DNA of 50,743 bases from Clostridium sp. DSM 17811 (GTDB lineage: Bacteria > Bacillota > Clostridia > Clostridiales > Clostridiaceae). The notes below the pieces were generated by a model, which did no database searches, had not been told where the DNA came from, and saw nothing but the letters and a program-made list of their open reading frames with translations. Below are positions 25,584 through 34,211 of the stretch, one piece after another. Made by a program: the position numbers and the translations under genes. The stretch lies in contig NZ_JAHLDU010000024.1 in the NCBI RefSeq assembly GCF_018861905.1, positions 1 through 50,743 on the forward strand, written 5' to 3'. Position 1 is the stretch's first letter; each line of letters starts with the position of its first letter.

Positions 25584-26375
25584 ATGAAAAAAGTAATATT
25601 TTTTGATATAGATGGTACATTAATTGATTGTACAAGAGGCATTACACAAATCACGAAGGAAGTTGAAAAATCTATTAGAAAATTACAAGCTGAGGGTAAT
25701 TATATCTTTATTGCAACTGGTAGACCATATGCGTTTATAAGTGAAGAATTATTAAAATTTGGTTTTGACGGTTTTGTGTTTACTAATGGTGCACAAGTAG
25801 TAGTTAGAGAAGAATTAATTTACAAACAGGAAATTAAGAAAGATGTTGTAGAAACAATAATAAATAATTTTGAGAAATTTAATATTGAGTATATATTGGA
25901 AGGTGAAAAATATTCATATATGAAGAGTGAATGTGAAGATTTATATGCATATTATGATAGTTTTCATATATCAAGGAAGTATATAAAGAACGAGTACAAT
26001 ATTAGTGATATTGATATTGATATTTATAAAATGGAGATGTTATGCAAAAGTAAAGAGGCAGAAGAATATTGCCTATCATTACAGGGTAATGAATTTGATT
26101 GTAACCATAATATATCAAGTAATATTTTTGAAGTTTATTCTAGTAGGGAAACAAAAGCATCTGGAATAATGAGAGTACTCAATCATTTAAATATTCCTGT
26201 AGAAAATAGTTATGCATTTGGGGATGGTATAAATGATATAGAAATGTTAGAGTCAGTTGGATGTGGTATTGCTATGGGAAATGCAAGTGAAAAGGTTAAA
26301 AGTCACGCTAAAAAGGTAACATGTGATGTTTTAGATGATGGAATAGCAGTAGGAATAGAAAAATTTATAAACTAA
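25584..26375 (+). CDS. HAD-superfamily Cof-type phosphatase
   Basis: A 263-residue haloacid-dehalogenase-like hydrolase of the Cof/IIB group. Motif I is FFDIDGTLIDC (Asp8, Asp10), motif II is IATGRPYAF, motif III Lys probably in ETKASGIMR, and motif IV is FGDGINDIEML followed by GIAMGNA. These enzymes dephosphorylate sugar phosphates and similar small molecules; the substrate cannot be predicted. It is a single gene after the mgl terminator and converges with the LytR-type gene; the two stop codons lie seven bases apart within one hairpin. Confidence 0.92.
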   Translation: MKKVIFFDIDGTLIDCTRGITQITKEVEKSIRKLQAEGNYIFIATGRPYAFISEELLKFGFDGFVFTNGAQVVVREELIYKQEIKKDVVETIINNFEKFNIEYILEGEKYSYMKSECEDLYAYYDSFHISRKYIKNEYNISDIDIDIYKMEMLCKSKEAEEYCLSLQGNEFDCNHNISSNIFEVYSSRETKASGIMRVLNHLNIPVENSYAFGDGINDIEMLESVGCGIAMGNASEKVKSHAKKVTCDVLDDGIAVGIEKFIN

Positions 26376-26382
26376 ATTTTTC
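26358..26382. terminator. Hairpin spanning both convergent stop codons
   Basis: GAAAAATTTA / TAAATTTTTC, a perfect 10-bp stem with a TAAAC loop. It includes the stop codon of the HAD gene and touches the stop of the reverse-strand LytR gene; it may end transcription in both directions, though it is AT-only apart from the closing G-C pair. Confidence 0.5.
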
Positions 26383-27158
26383 TATATACCAAGTAGTTGC
26401 TTTAATTTGTGAACATTGCTTCTACTTACAGGGACTTCAGTTTTTTTAAGATCATTAATAACTAATTTATAAGTCCCGTGAAACCATGAGTACAATTCAT
26501 TGATTTTATCTATATTAACAAGATAACTTCTGTGAACTCTGAAAAAATTAGTTCTGGCTTCAATTTTGCAAAGAGTATAATTTGTAAAGTAGCTTTTATC
26601 ATATGTCTTAACATAGGTTCTTTCATCTTCTGTATAACAATAATATATCATGTTAACATCTATTAGTTTAATAATGCCATTTTCTACGCAAGGAATTCTT
26701 TTTAAATTTATATCAACTTTATTTAAGTTATTGATCAGTTCACTAATTATATTGACAACATCATTTTGATCTTGTTTATTAGCTATATATTTTTCCTTTA
26801 AATGATTAATAGTTGTTGCGATGCGATCTTCATCAAAGGGTTTGAGTATATAATCGAATGCCTGTATTTCAAAAGCTTCTATGGCATGCATGTTGTAGGC
26901 AGTCACAAATACAATGTCTATTGCTTTATTGTCATCCTTTATATGTCTTGCAAGTTCCATTCCGTTGCCAAGGGGAATATTTATGTCCAAAAATGCAACG
27001 TCAAAGGTAACATCATTTATTAGATCTATTGCCTCAATATTATCATACGCAATACCGATAACCTCAATAAAGTTATACTGGGAAAGAAGATATTCAAGCT
27101 CCGATGCTGAGGGCATTTCATCTTCAACAATAATGCATTTTATTTTGTACACTTTCAT
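26382..27158 (-). CDS. LytTR-family response regulator (BtsR/YpdB-like)
   Basis: A 258-residue regulator: receiver domain with the phospho-acceptor Asp in VAFLDINIPLGNG and Lys in YILKPFDEDRI, then a LytTR DNA-binding domain (about 150-255, with YVKTYDKSYFTNYTLCKIE and FFRVHRSYLVNID). Start ATG 27158 overlaps the end of the kinase gene in a GTGATG context; a GTG at 27161 or 27152 is possible. It forms a pair with the LytS-type kinase and probably activates the divergent cstA-type gene at 29017, as BtsSR and YpdAB do for pyruvate transporters in E. coli. Confidence 0.93.
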   Translation of the reverse strand: MKVYKIKCIIVEDEMPSASELEYLLSQYNFIEVIGIAYDNIEAIDLINDVTFDVAFLDINIPLGNGMELARHIKDDNKAIDIVFVTAYNMHAIEAFEIQAFDYILKPFDEDRIATTINHLKEKYIANKQDQNDVVNIISELINNLNKVDINLKRIPCVENGIIKLIDVNMIYYCYTEDERTYVKTYDKSYFTNYTLCKIEARTNFFRVHRSYLVNIDKINELYSWFHGTYKLVINDLKKTEVPVSRSNVHKLKQLLGI

Positions 27159-28792
27159 CACCCCTTTGGTATTATTATTTTTATTCTTGTTCCTTCATTG
27201 TAAACACTTTTAATATCTACTCCATACTGTGGGCCATACAAAAGTATAAGTCTATCGTTTACATTTTTAAGACCAATACCAGGCCATTTTGTTATTACTT
27301 CTTTATACTTTTGGGGATTCATTCCGACACCAGTATCGGTTACTTCAAATATAATATCGTTAGATGTATCTTCAGCATTTATAAAAACAGAGCCCCCATC
27401 TTTTTTACCATGAATTCCATGCTTTATTGAGTTTTCTACTAGGGGCTGAAGTAAGAATACAGGTATTTTAAAATTTAATATTTCTAGAGGGATGTTAAAA
27501 TACACCTTAAGTCTTGGTCCGAACCTTGCTTGTTCTATGTGAACGTATGACTTAATTAATTCAATTTCTTCATTTAATGTTACAAAATCATCATCCCTTT
27601 TTAGAGTTTTCCTAAAATAGTTTGATAAGTCTAGAATTAAATCTTTTGCTTTCATTGGATCTGTTCTACAAAAGCAGGATATAGTATTTAGCGCATTAAA
27701 GAAAAAATGTGGATGTATTTGAGCTCTTAGTGATTTAAGCTCAGCCGCTTGGACACCTTCTGCTAATTTATTTAACGTGTAAAGTTCAATTTGCATAGAA
27801 AGTAGGCTTCCTAGTTCTTGGCAGAATTCGATAAAATAAGAGTCTAAATCCTTTTCACTTTTCACTTTTAATCCTAGTATACCTTCAAATTTATTTTCAT
27901 TTATCATTAGTGGAACACAGTAAAATACCTCATCTTTAAATTTATCCTTAAATTTAATAACTTTAGAGCTATTTTGCGAAAATACAGAACCTAAATTATG
28001 CGATAACAAAATTTCGGATAAAGACTCTCCACAGTAAGAGAGAAGTGTCTTTTTATCAGCTATAAATACACCTTTCACAATACCAATTTTATATATTATT
28101 TTTACTATTTTATCTGCGGTGTTTTTACTTAAGCCTAATCTCATGTAAAATAGAGTCTGTTTAGAAATCGCAAGTACTCTCTGTGCTTGTATTGCTCCGG
28201 CTCTTGCATTTTCGATTTTTATTCTGTTTATTATGTCCAAAAAGATTGCAACACCAAGAGAATTTACTAATATCATAGGGAATGCTATTACTTTTTCTAA
28301 GGCGAGACTTTGATAAAAAGGTTTTGCTATTAATAGTATTAATAACATCTGAAATGTTTCAGCAATAAAGCCACCAATAAATGCTGTCTTAATGCTAAAA
28401 TTTTTATCCTTTAAATATAGTCTAATAAGTCCACCTGTAAGGCCCTCGATAATAGTTGCAACTGAGCATGCAGCCGCTGTAAAGCCACCTAAAGTATAAC
28501 GATGTATTCCTGCAATAGTTCCAACAATAATTCCAACAATAGGTCCGCCCATCATTCCGGCGACAATAGCTCCAATAGGCCTAGTATTTGCAATAGCGTG
28601 AGGCTGAATATCAACACCAATATAGGTCCCAAGTATTGATAATATGCTAAAAAACATTATCATAATTATTTTATCTTTAAGATTTATACTATCTTTAATT
28701 AAGTTCTTAAATGTGTTCGAATGGCTGAATATATATGCTGTTAGAGCAACAAGTGACATTCCCTCCATTAGTTGTAAATATAATATATAAAT
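27158..28792 (-). CDS. LytS-type sensor histidine kinase (5TM-5TMR_LYT), probable ATT start
   Basis: About 544 residues: five to six N-terminal membrane helices of the 5TMR_LYT type (about 1-200, with PIGAIVAGMMGGPIVG and FTAAACSVATIIEGLTGG), a GAF-like region, the His_kinase motif AQIHPHFFFNALNTI, and HATPase_c with LVENSIKHG, DTGVGM and GIGLKNV. The first ATG (28768) has no RBS, and ATG 28759 directly abuts a GGAGGG. Upstream the frame is open to ATT at 28792, which has AAGGATG six nt before it and yields IYILYLQLMEGMSLVALTAY, aligning with the LLLLQQM start of BtsS. The sensed ligand is likely pyruvate by analogy. Confidence 0.88.
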   Translation of the reverse strand: MYILYLQLMEGMSLVALTAYIFSHSNTFKNLIKDSINLKDKIIMIMFFSILSILGTYIGVDIQPHAIANTRPIGAIVAGMMGGPIVGIIVGTIAGIHRYTLGGFTAAACSVATIIEGLTGGLIRLYLKDKNFSIKTAFIGGFIAETFQMLLILLIAKPFYQSLALEKVIAFPMILVNSLGVAIFLDIINRIKIENARAGAIQAQRVLAISKQTLFYMRLGLSKNTADKIVKIIYKIGIVKGVFIADKKTLLSYCGESLSEILLSHNLGSVFSQNSSKVIKFKDKFKDEVFYCVPLMINENKFEGILGLKVKSEKDLDSYFIEFCQELGSLLSMQIELYTLNKLAEGVQAAELKSLRAQIHPHFFFNALNTISCFCRTDPMKAKDLILDLSNYFRKTLKRDDDFVTLNEEIELIKSYVHIEQARFGPRLKVYFNIPLEILNFKIPVFLLQPLVENSIKHGIHGKKDGGSVFINAEDTSNDIIFEVTDTGVGMNPQKYKEVITKWPGIGLKNVNDRLILLYGPQYGVDIKSVYNEGTRIKIIIPKG

Positions 28793-28854
28793 TCACATCC
28801 TTATTTTATCTTATAATTAAATTATAGCTGAAAAAAAATAAAATACAAATTAAA

Positions 28855-28868
28855 TGATAACGATTTTA
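28855..28868 (+). promoter_or_regulatory. Weak cre-like site upstream of cstA
   Basis: TGATAACGATTTTA matches 12 of 14 positions of the cre consensus and keeps the central CG. Position upstream of the activator sites fits catabolite control of a starvation gene, but the match is modest. Confidence 0.35.
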
Positions 28869-28891
28869 TGAATACTATTCAAAGTAACTAT

Positions 28892-28921
28892 TGTACACTT
28901 AGACCATTAAATGTTACACTT
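28892..28921 (+). promoter_or_regulatory. Candidate LytTR operator: direct repeats 21 bp apart
   Basis: Two TACACTT direct repeats (28894-28900 and 28915-28921) are exactly 21 bp apart. LytTR regulators such as BtsR and YpdB bind two direct repeats with this two-turn spacing upstream of -35. They lie between the divergent lytSR-type pair and the cstA-type gene. Confidence 0.6.
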
Positions 28922-28963
28922 CACCGCAAATATATTTACGGTGAATAAGCGTAGCAATATAAT
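28920..28963 (+). promoter_or_regulatory. cstA promoter with overlapping 26-bp palindrome
   Basis: TTCACCG...CGGTGAA forms a 26-bp palindrome (28920-28945) with a single mismatched pair. Its right half overlaps a -35-like TTTACG (28935-28940), followed after 17 bp by a perfect TATAAT (28958-28963). The palindrome could be a repressor operator or a second regulator site. Confidence 0.6.
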
Positions 28964-29016
28964 ATAGTTACATTAATTATTTGATTTATAAATATATTTT
29001 GAGAGGAGTAAGTGTT

Positions 29017-30807
29017 ATGAATTCTATTGTATTAGTAATCGTTGCCGCTCTTGTTCTTATTATTGCTTACAGAACCTATGGTGCTTTTATAGCCGCTAAG
29101 GTTTTGGTTCTGAATGAAAAAAATAAAGTGCCATCGGAGGTACATAATGATGGCAGAGATTTTATACCAACCAATAAATGGGTGTTGCTAGGACATCATT
29201 TTGCAGCTATTGCAGGTGCAGGACCACTTATCGGACCAGTTCTTGCAGCACAGTTTGGATACTTACCGGGAACTCTATGGATATTGATCGGCGCAGTAGT
29301 TGGCGGTGGTGTTCATGATATGGTGGTATTATTTGCATCTGTTAGACATGATGGTCAATCAATAGCTCAGCTTGCTAAAATTTACTTTGGTAAGAAAATG
29401 GGTTTGGTTACATCTATTGCAGTTCTATTTATACTTATAATAACAATGGCAGGTCTTGGTATTCCAGTTGTTAATTCATTGTTCAATAGCCCATGGGGTA
29501 CATTTACAGTTGGGTTCACAATACCAGTAGCTATGTTCATAGGAATTTATATGAAATATATAAGACCAGGAAAAATAGCAGAGGCTACTGTAATTGGAAT
29601 GGTTCTTATTATGGTAGGGGTTATTGGAGGACCATTTATTCAACATACAGCATTTGGACAATTTTTAACTTTTGATGCTAAACAAATGTCTATTATACTT
29701 GCTGTATACGGTTTCTTTGCAGCGGCACTTCCGGTTTGGCTTTTATTGTTACCTAGGGATTATTTAAGTACTTATATGAAACTTGGAGTTATAGGTGCAC
29801 TTGCACTCGGAATAATTATAGTAAGACCAGTACTCCAAATGCCAGCAATAACTCAATATGTTCATGGTGGTGGTCCAATTATTCCAGGAAAAGTATTCCC
29901 ATTCCTGTTTATAACAATAGCTTGCGGTGCTTTATCGGGATTTCATGCACTAATTAGCTCAGGAACTACGCCGAAGCTTATAAAAAATGAGAAAGATATA
30001 CTTCCAATAGGATATGGGTGCATGCTAATAGAAGCGTTTATAGCTTTAATGGCTTTAATTGCAGCTTCAGTACTTCCAACAGCAGATTATTTTGCAATAA
30101 ATTCACTACCAGCAGTATTTGATAAACTTAACATGATACCAAAGGAACTTCCAATGCTCTCAGGAATGGTTGGAGAGCAGTTAGCAGGAAGACCAGGTGG
30201 ATCGGTATCACTTGCAGTAGGTATGTCATATGTATTTTATAAAATTCCAGGATTAACTAAATTAATGGCTTATTGGTATCATTTCTGCATTATGTTCGAG
30301 GCATTATTTATATTAACAACAATAGATGCTGGAACTAGAATAGGAAGATACTTATTACAAGATTTAGCAGCTTCGATATATAAACCGTTTGCTAAAAAGA
30401 ATTCTTGGGGTAATATAATATTATTTAGTGCTTTAATGTCATTTTCATGGGGATATCTTCTTTATACAGGAAATGTATCAACCATTTGGCCATTATTTGG
30501 TGTTGCAAACCAGACACTTGCAGCAATAGCATTTGCAATTGGTACTACATTTTTAATTAAAAATGGTAAACAAAAGTATATGTTGATTACAGTTTTGCCA
30601 CTGATATTTATATCGGTTACTACATTTACAGCAGCTATAGAAAATATATTCAATAATTATATTCCACAAAATAAAATAGTACTTGCGGTTATGTCAACTA
30701 TATTAGTTATTATGCTTGCAATAATATTATTTGAAAGCGTTAAAGTATGGATCGTAGAATTAAAAAAGAACAAGGATGTCATGAATAAAAAAGAAATTAC
30801 TGAGTAA
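29017..30807 (+). CDS. cstA: CstA-family transporter (carbon starvation/pyruvate, BtsT-like)
   Basis: A 596-residue membrane protein with about 16 hydrophobic segments and the CstA motifs HFAAIAGAGPLIGPVLAAQ, GGGVHDM, ACGALSGFHALISSGTTPK and TIDAGTRIGRYLLQD. CstA and BtsT take up pyruvate (and in some cases peptides) during carbon starvation. ATG at 29017 follows GAGAGGAG at good spacing; an upstream in-frame TTG at 28981 has no RBS. It is divergent from the LytS/LytR pair, which fits the known BtsSR-BtsT and LytSR-type arrangements. Confidence 0.93.
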   Translation: MNSIVLVIVAALVLIIAYRTYGAFIAAKVLVLNEKNKVPSEVHNDGRDFIPTNKWVLLGHHFAAIAGAGPLIGPVLAAQFGYLPGTLWILIGAVVGGGVHDMVVLFASVRHDGQSIAQLAKIYFGKKMGLVTSIAVLFILIITMAGLGIPVVNSLFNSPWGTFTVGFTIPVAMFIGIYMKYIRPGKIAEATVIGMVLIMVGVIGGPFIQHTAFGQFLTFDAKQMSIILAVYGFFAAALPVWLLLLPRDYLSTYMKLGVIGALALGIIIVRPVLQMPAITQYVHGGGPIIPGKVFPFLFITIACGALSGFHALISSGTTPKLIKNEKDILPIGYGCMLIEAFIALMALIAASVLPTADYFAINSLPAVFDKLNMIPKELPMLSGMVGEQLAGRPGGSVSLAVGMSYVFYKIPGLTKLMAYWYHFCIMFEALFILTTIDAGTRIGRYLLQDLAASIYKPFAKKNSWGNIILFSALMSFSWGYLLYTGNVSTIWPLFGVANQTLAAIAFAIGTTFLIKNGKQKYMLITVLPLIFISVTTFTAAIENIFNNYIPQNKIVLAVMSTILVIMLAIILFESVKVWIVELKKNKDVMNKKEITE

Positions 30808-30820
30808 ATGTTTATTGCAA

Positions 30821-30868
30821 AATTAAGGTACAGCTTTTATTAGAAGCTGTACCTTAATTTTATTTAAT
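30821..30868 (+). terminator. Terminator after cstA
   Basis: Perfect 16-bp stem AATTAAGGTACAGCTT / AAGCTGTACCTTAATT with a TTATTAG loop and a T-rich tail. Confidence 0.9.
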
Positions 30869-30967
30869 AGAAATAGGGTATTTAAAGTGTTAGTATTAAT
30901 TAACTTGGTATATAATAATGTTATTAGATAGAGAATTAGTTAAAATAAATTACTAGGAGTGCTTAAG

Positions 30968-32131
30968 ATGGAAGACTTAAAGAAAGCAATTGATGAAATA
31001 GTTAAACAAGATATTATAAAGGTAGTTATTAGCAATAAAATTAATAAGGATGTAGAATATAATAAAATAACATTTGTATTGAAGGAAGATGATGAAAAAC
31101 AATATTACCAAATAGAAAAAACGACTGATAAACAAGTTTTTCATGAAAATATTAACGTTGATATTTTAGAGGAAAAGCTTTTGGAATATGTACAAGGGAA
31201 ATATAAACAACTTGATGCTTGGGCTGGTACTACAACCTTTGATTTGAAAATATCTAAAAAAGGTAAGGTTCATTTGGGACACAAAATGAGTGACAATGAA
31301 AAGCTTACAAGCAAGGGTCATAATAAAGAAAAAAATTATATTCTTAAAGAGGGTATGATAATAAAGCCTCTTATAGATTTAGGGATTTTCACAAAAGAGG
31401 GCAAGGTTGTTAATTCAAAATATGATAAATATAAGCAAATAAATAGATTTGTTGAAGTTATTGATGATGAAATTAAAAATAACGATTATAAGGAACTTAC
31501 TATAATAGATTTTGGATGCGGCAAGTCTTATTTAACATTTGTATTATATTATTACTTTGTTGAAATTAAGAAAATTAATGTGAAAATGATAGGACTTGAT
31601 CTTAAAGAGGATGTAATCGGAAAATGTAACGAGATAGCAAAAAGATATAATTATGAAAATTTGAGGTTCGAGCTAGGAGATATAAATGGCTTTAAATATG
31701 AAAATAAGGTTGATATGGTAATTACATTACATGCATGTGATACTGCTACTGATTATGCTTTGTACAATGCAATAAAGTGGAATAGTGAAATGATCTTTTC
31801 TGTTCCTTGCTGCCAACATGAATTTAATAGTCAAATTAAAACGGAATCATTAGCTATACTAACAAAGTATGGAATAGTAAAGGAAAGAGTTTCCGCACTT
31901 ATGACAGACGCAGCGCGTGCAAATCTTCTTGAATGCTCCGGATACAAAACACAACTTTTAGAATTTATAGATATAGACCAGTCTCCCAAAAACATATTAA
32001 TTAGAGCAACAAAAGCTAATATACCTTTAGAGATAAAAGAAAAGGCTTTGTCCGAAGTAAATGAGTTAATGACTTCATTTAATTTAAAACCAACATTATA
32101 TGATCTATTAAGGAAGGATAATTTAATATAA
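30968..32131 (+). CDS. Class I SAM-dependent methyltransferase
   Basis: A 387-residue protein. The N-terminal 150 residues are a lysine-rich domain I do not recognise; the C-terminal part is a Rossmann methyltransferase with motif I IIDFGCGKSYL (about 178), MIGLDLKED for the acidic loop binding the ribose, VDMVITLHACDTATDYAL and SVPCCQHE. The HACDTATDYA and CCQHE motifs are shared with the Methyltransf_32/GSTCD-like group, mostly unstudied and suspected to act on RNA. ATG 30968 follows AGGAG at 8 nt; the GTG at 30959 overlaps the RBS. Confidence 0.85.
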   Translation: MEDLKKAIDEIVKQDIIKVVISNKINKDVEYNKITFVLKEDDEKQYYQIEKTTDKQVFHENINVDILEEKLLEYVQGKYKQLDAWAGTTTFDLKISKKGKVHLGHKMSDNEKLTSKGHNKEKNYILKEGMIIKPLIDLGIFTKEGKVVNSKYDKYKQINRFVEVIDDEIKNNDYKELTIIDFGCGKSYLTFVLYYYFVEIKKINVKMIGLDLKEDVIGKCNEIAKRYNYENLRFELGDINGFKYENKVDMVITLHACDTATDYALYNAIKWNSEMIFSVPCCQHEFNSQIKTESLAILTKYGIVKERVSALMTDAARANLLECSGYKTQLLEFIDIDQSPKNILIRATKANIPLEIKEKALSEVNELMTSFNLKPTLYDLLRKDNLI

Positions 32132-32188
32132 TTATCATAATGATAGTCTAAGAGGAATACCTAAATTAGGAAGGTAGATGATGTTAAG

Positions 32189-32992
32189 GTGTTAACAATA
32201 TATGCGGTATCGGATTCTATAGGAGAAACAGCAGAACTTGTAGCAAAATCAGTAGAAAGTCAGTTTCCAAGTAGTATTATAATAAAAAGAGTACCATATA
32301 TTAAGACAGCTGAAGATGTTAATAAATTTATTAGTAAAATAGAAGATAATTCTAAAGCAATGATAATTTCAACTATTATTATGGTAGATGTGAAGGAATT
32401 CCTAGTCCAAAGATGTGTAGAAAAAGGGGTATTCATATCAAATATTTTAGGACCAGTTATAGGTCTTGCATCCAAGTTATTAAACAAACAGCCAGAATAT
32501 ATTCCCGGGGCAATATGGAATATGGATAAGGAATATTATAAAAGAATAGAAGCTATGGAATTTGCTATTCAGTTTGATGATAGTCGCGATTATAATGGAA
32601 TAAAGCTTGCGGATGTAGTTCTCATTGGGGTTTCAAGAACTTCAAAGACCCCATTATGTATGTATTTAGCTAATAAGGGAGTAAAGGCTATAAATATACC
32701 TTTAGTGCCTGAAGTCCCTGTTCCAGAAGAATTGTATAATATTCCAGGAAGAAAGATTATAGGTCTTACAATAAATCCTTTTGAGCTTATTGAAATTAGG
32801 AAACATAGAATGGATAAATTTAGTGGACTTAATTCTAGTTTTCAATATTCTAATGACGCAAGAATACTAGATGAATTAGATTTTGCTGAAAAAATAATGA
32901 AAAAGACAAGGTGTTTAACTATCGATGTTACTAAAAGAGCTATAGAGGATACAGCGTTAATTATTATGAAGAGCATAGGGAGTACTAAATAG
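32189..32992 (+). CDS. Pyruvate, phosphate dikinase regulatory protein (PDRP, DUF299)
   Basis: A 267-residue bifunctional kinase/pyrophosphorylase that switches pyruvate, phosphate dikinase (or PEP synthetase) by ADP-dependent phosphorylation and Pi-dependent dephosphorylation of a threonine. Family marks: N-terminal VSDSIGETAELVAKS, the P-loop-like GVSRTSKTP (about 147-155) and C-terminal KKTRCLTIDVTKRAIEDTA. Start GTG 32189; nearby ATGs are out of frame, and AGGAAGG lies upstream at a rather long distance. No ppdK gene is present in this window. Confidence 0.93.
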   Translation: MLTIYAVSDSIGETAELVAKSVESQFPSSIIIKRVPYIKTAEDVNKFISKIEDNSKAMIISTIIMVDVKEFLVQRCVEKGVFISNILGPVIGLASKLLNKQPEYIPGAIWNMDKEYYKRIEAMEFAIQFDDSRDYNGIKLADVVLIGVSRTSKTPLCMYLANKGVKAINIPLVPEVPVPEELYNIPGRKIIGLTINPFELIEIRKHRMDKFSGLNSSFQYSNDARILDELDFAEKIMKKTRCLTIDVTKRAIEDTALIIMKSIGSTK

Positions 32993-33053
32993 TTAATGTA
33001 AAATTTTTATACTATGAAGGCTACAACAACTAATTATCTCTAGAGGTGGTAAA

Positions 33054-34157
33054 TTGATAGAATTAAATGTTTATGAATTTGGAGCTATAGGAAATGGAAT
33101 AATAGATGATACGTTAGCTATTCAAAGTGCAATAAAATATTGTTTTGATAATAATATAGATAGATTAAAGTTTGAAAATGAAAAAGTTTATCTATGTAAT
33201 AAAGAGATTGTGTTATACGGCAAAAATTTAATTGTTGATGGTAACAACTCAATAATTAAGAGAACTACAGATTTTATGGGTGTTTTTGGGGCTGTATTAA
33301 ATGTATATGGGTTAACGCCTAATTTAAGCTATCCATTACTTGGAAAGTATATAGGTAAGATAATTCCTGCGCAAAGTATTGTTATCAAAGATTTAAGTAT
33401 TTATTGTGCAGAGAAAATTTCTAGTTCTACCTATATAAATGGAGTAGCTGTATGTAATGCCAAAAACATAACTTTAGAAAACATTATAGTTACAAATGCA
33501 CCACAAACAGCTTACGCCATTGTTTCATCTTCCATTAACAATGAAAATTTAATAATTGATAATGTAACACTAGATAGTTGTTTATCAAGAAATAGTAAAA
33601 AACATTCATTTAGGCTTAGTGCAATAAAGGACAGCAATATATTTAATGCAAAAATGATTAATTGCTTAGCACTAAATGTTATAGAAAAAGAGTCTGGGTA
33701 TAATGCAAAAGGTAGAAAGGTACATTTAATATGTAATGTGTCCTCAAATAATGTTGGTTGTTATAAGATTATAATTGATTCTTGTCATTTTGATTGTAGT
33801 GGTGAAGTCTATATAGTTCAAAATTGCACTAATATAATAATTCAAAACTCACAATTATTTGGTGGGCTAGAGATATATAATCCTAATAAAATGATAAGTA
33901 ACAATATAGTTATAAAAAATAATGAATTTAATTATATTTCGAACAACAATATTTATAAAACACCATTATTATTATGTAATATAAAAAATATTAACATTAC
34001 AGGAAATGTATTTAATGATCATTTAAAGGAAATACTAGATGAATATAATATACGTATATATGGTTGTGAGGATATTATTTTTAAAGAAAACTATAATTTT
34101 AATTTGTTAATAAAAATTAACCATATAGTGGATAAAAATACATTAAGCAAAGCGTAG
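33054..34157 (+). CDS. Right-handed beta-helix protein (pectate-lyase-3-like)
   Basis: A 367-residue protein that opens with VYEFGAIGNGIIDDTLAIQSAI, the usual entry of Pectate_lyase_3/GH28-like and phage tailspike beta-helices. It continues with repeated strand-turn coils rich in Asn and Ile (for example NITLENIIVTNAP, NIIIQNSQLFGG, NIVIKNNEF, NINITGNVF). No signal peptide, anchor or surface-layer domain is seen, so it is either cytoplasmic or released in another way. Catalytic residues cannot be assigned. TTG start behind GAGGTGG. It may be carbohydrate-active or a phage-derived remnant. Confidence 0.78.
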   Translation: MIELNVYEFGAIGNGIIDDTLAIQSAIKYCFDNNIDRLKFENEKVYLCNKEIVLYGKNLIVDGNNSIIKRTTDFMGVFGAVLNVYGLTPNLSYPLLGKYIGKIIPAQSIVIKDLSIYCAEKISSSTYINGVAVCNAKNITLENIIVTNAPQTAYAIVSSSINNENLIIDNVTLDSCLSRNSKKHSFRLSAIKDSNIFNAKMINCLALNVIEKESGYNAKGRKVHLICNVSSNNVGCYKIIIDSCHFDCSGEVYIVQNCTNIIIQNSQLFGGLEIYNPNKMISNNIVIKNNEFNYISNNNIYKTPLLLCNIKNINITGNVFNDHLKEILDEYNIRIYGCEDIIFKENYNFNLLIKINHIVDKNTLSKA

Positions 34158-34211
34158 TTGATATTTATTATTAATTAGTATATAATGTTAATAAAGAAAG
34201 GGAGTCTTTTT

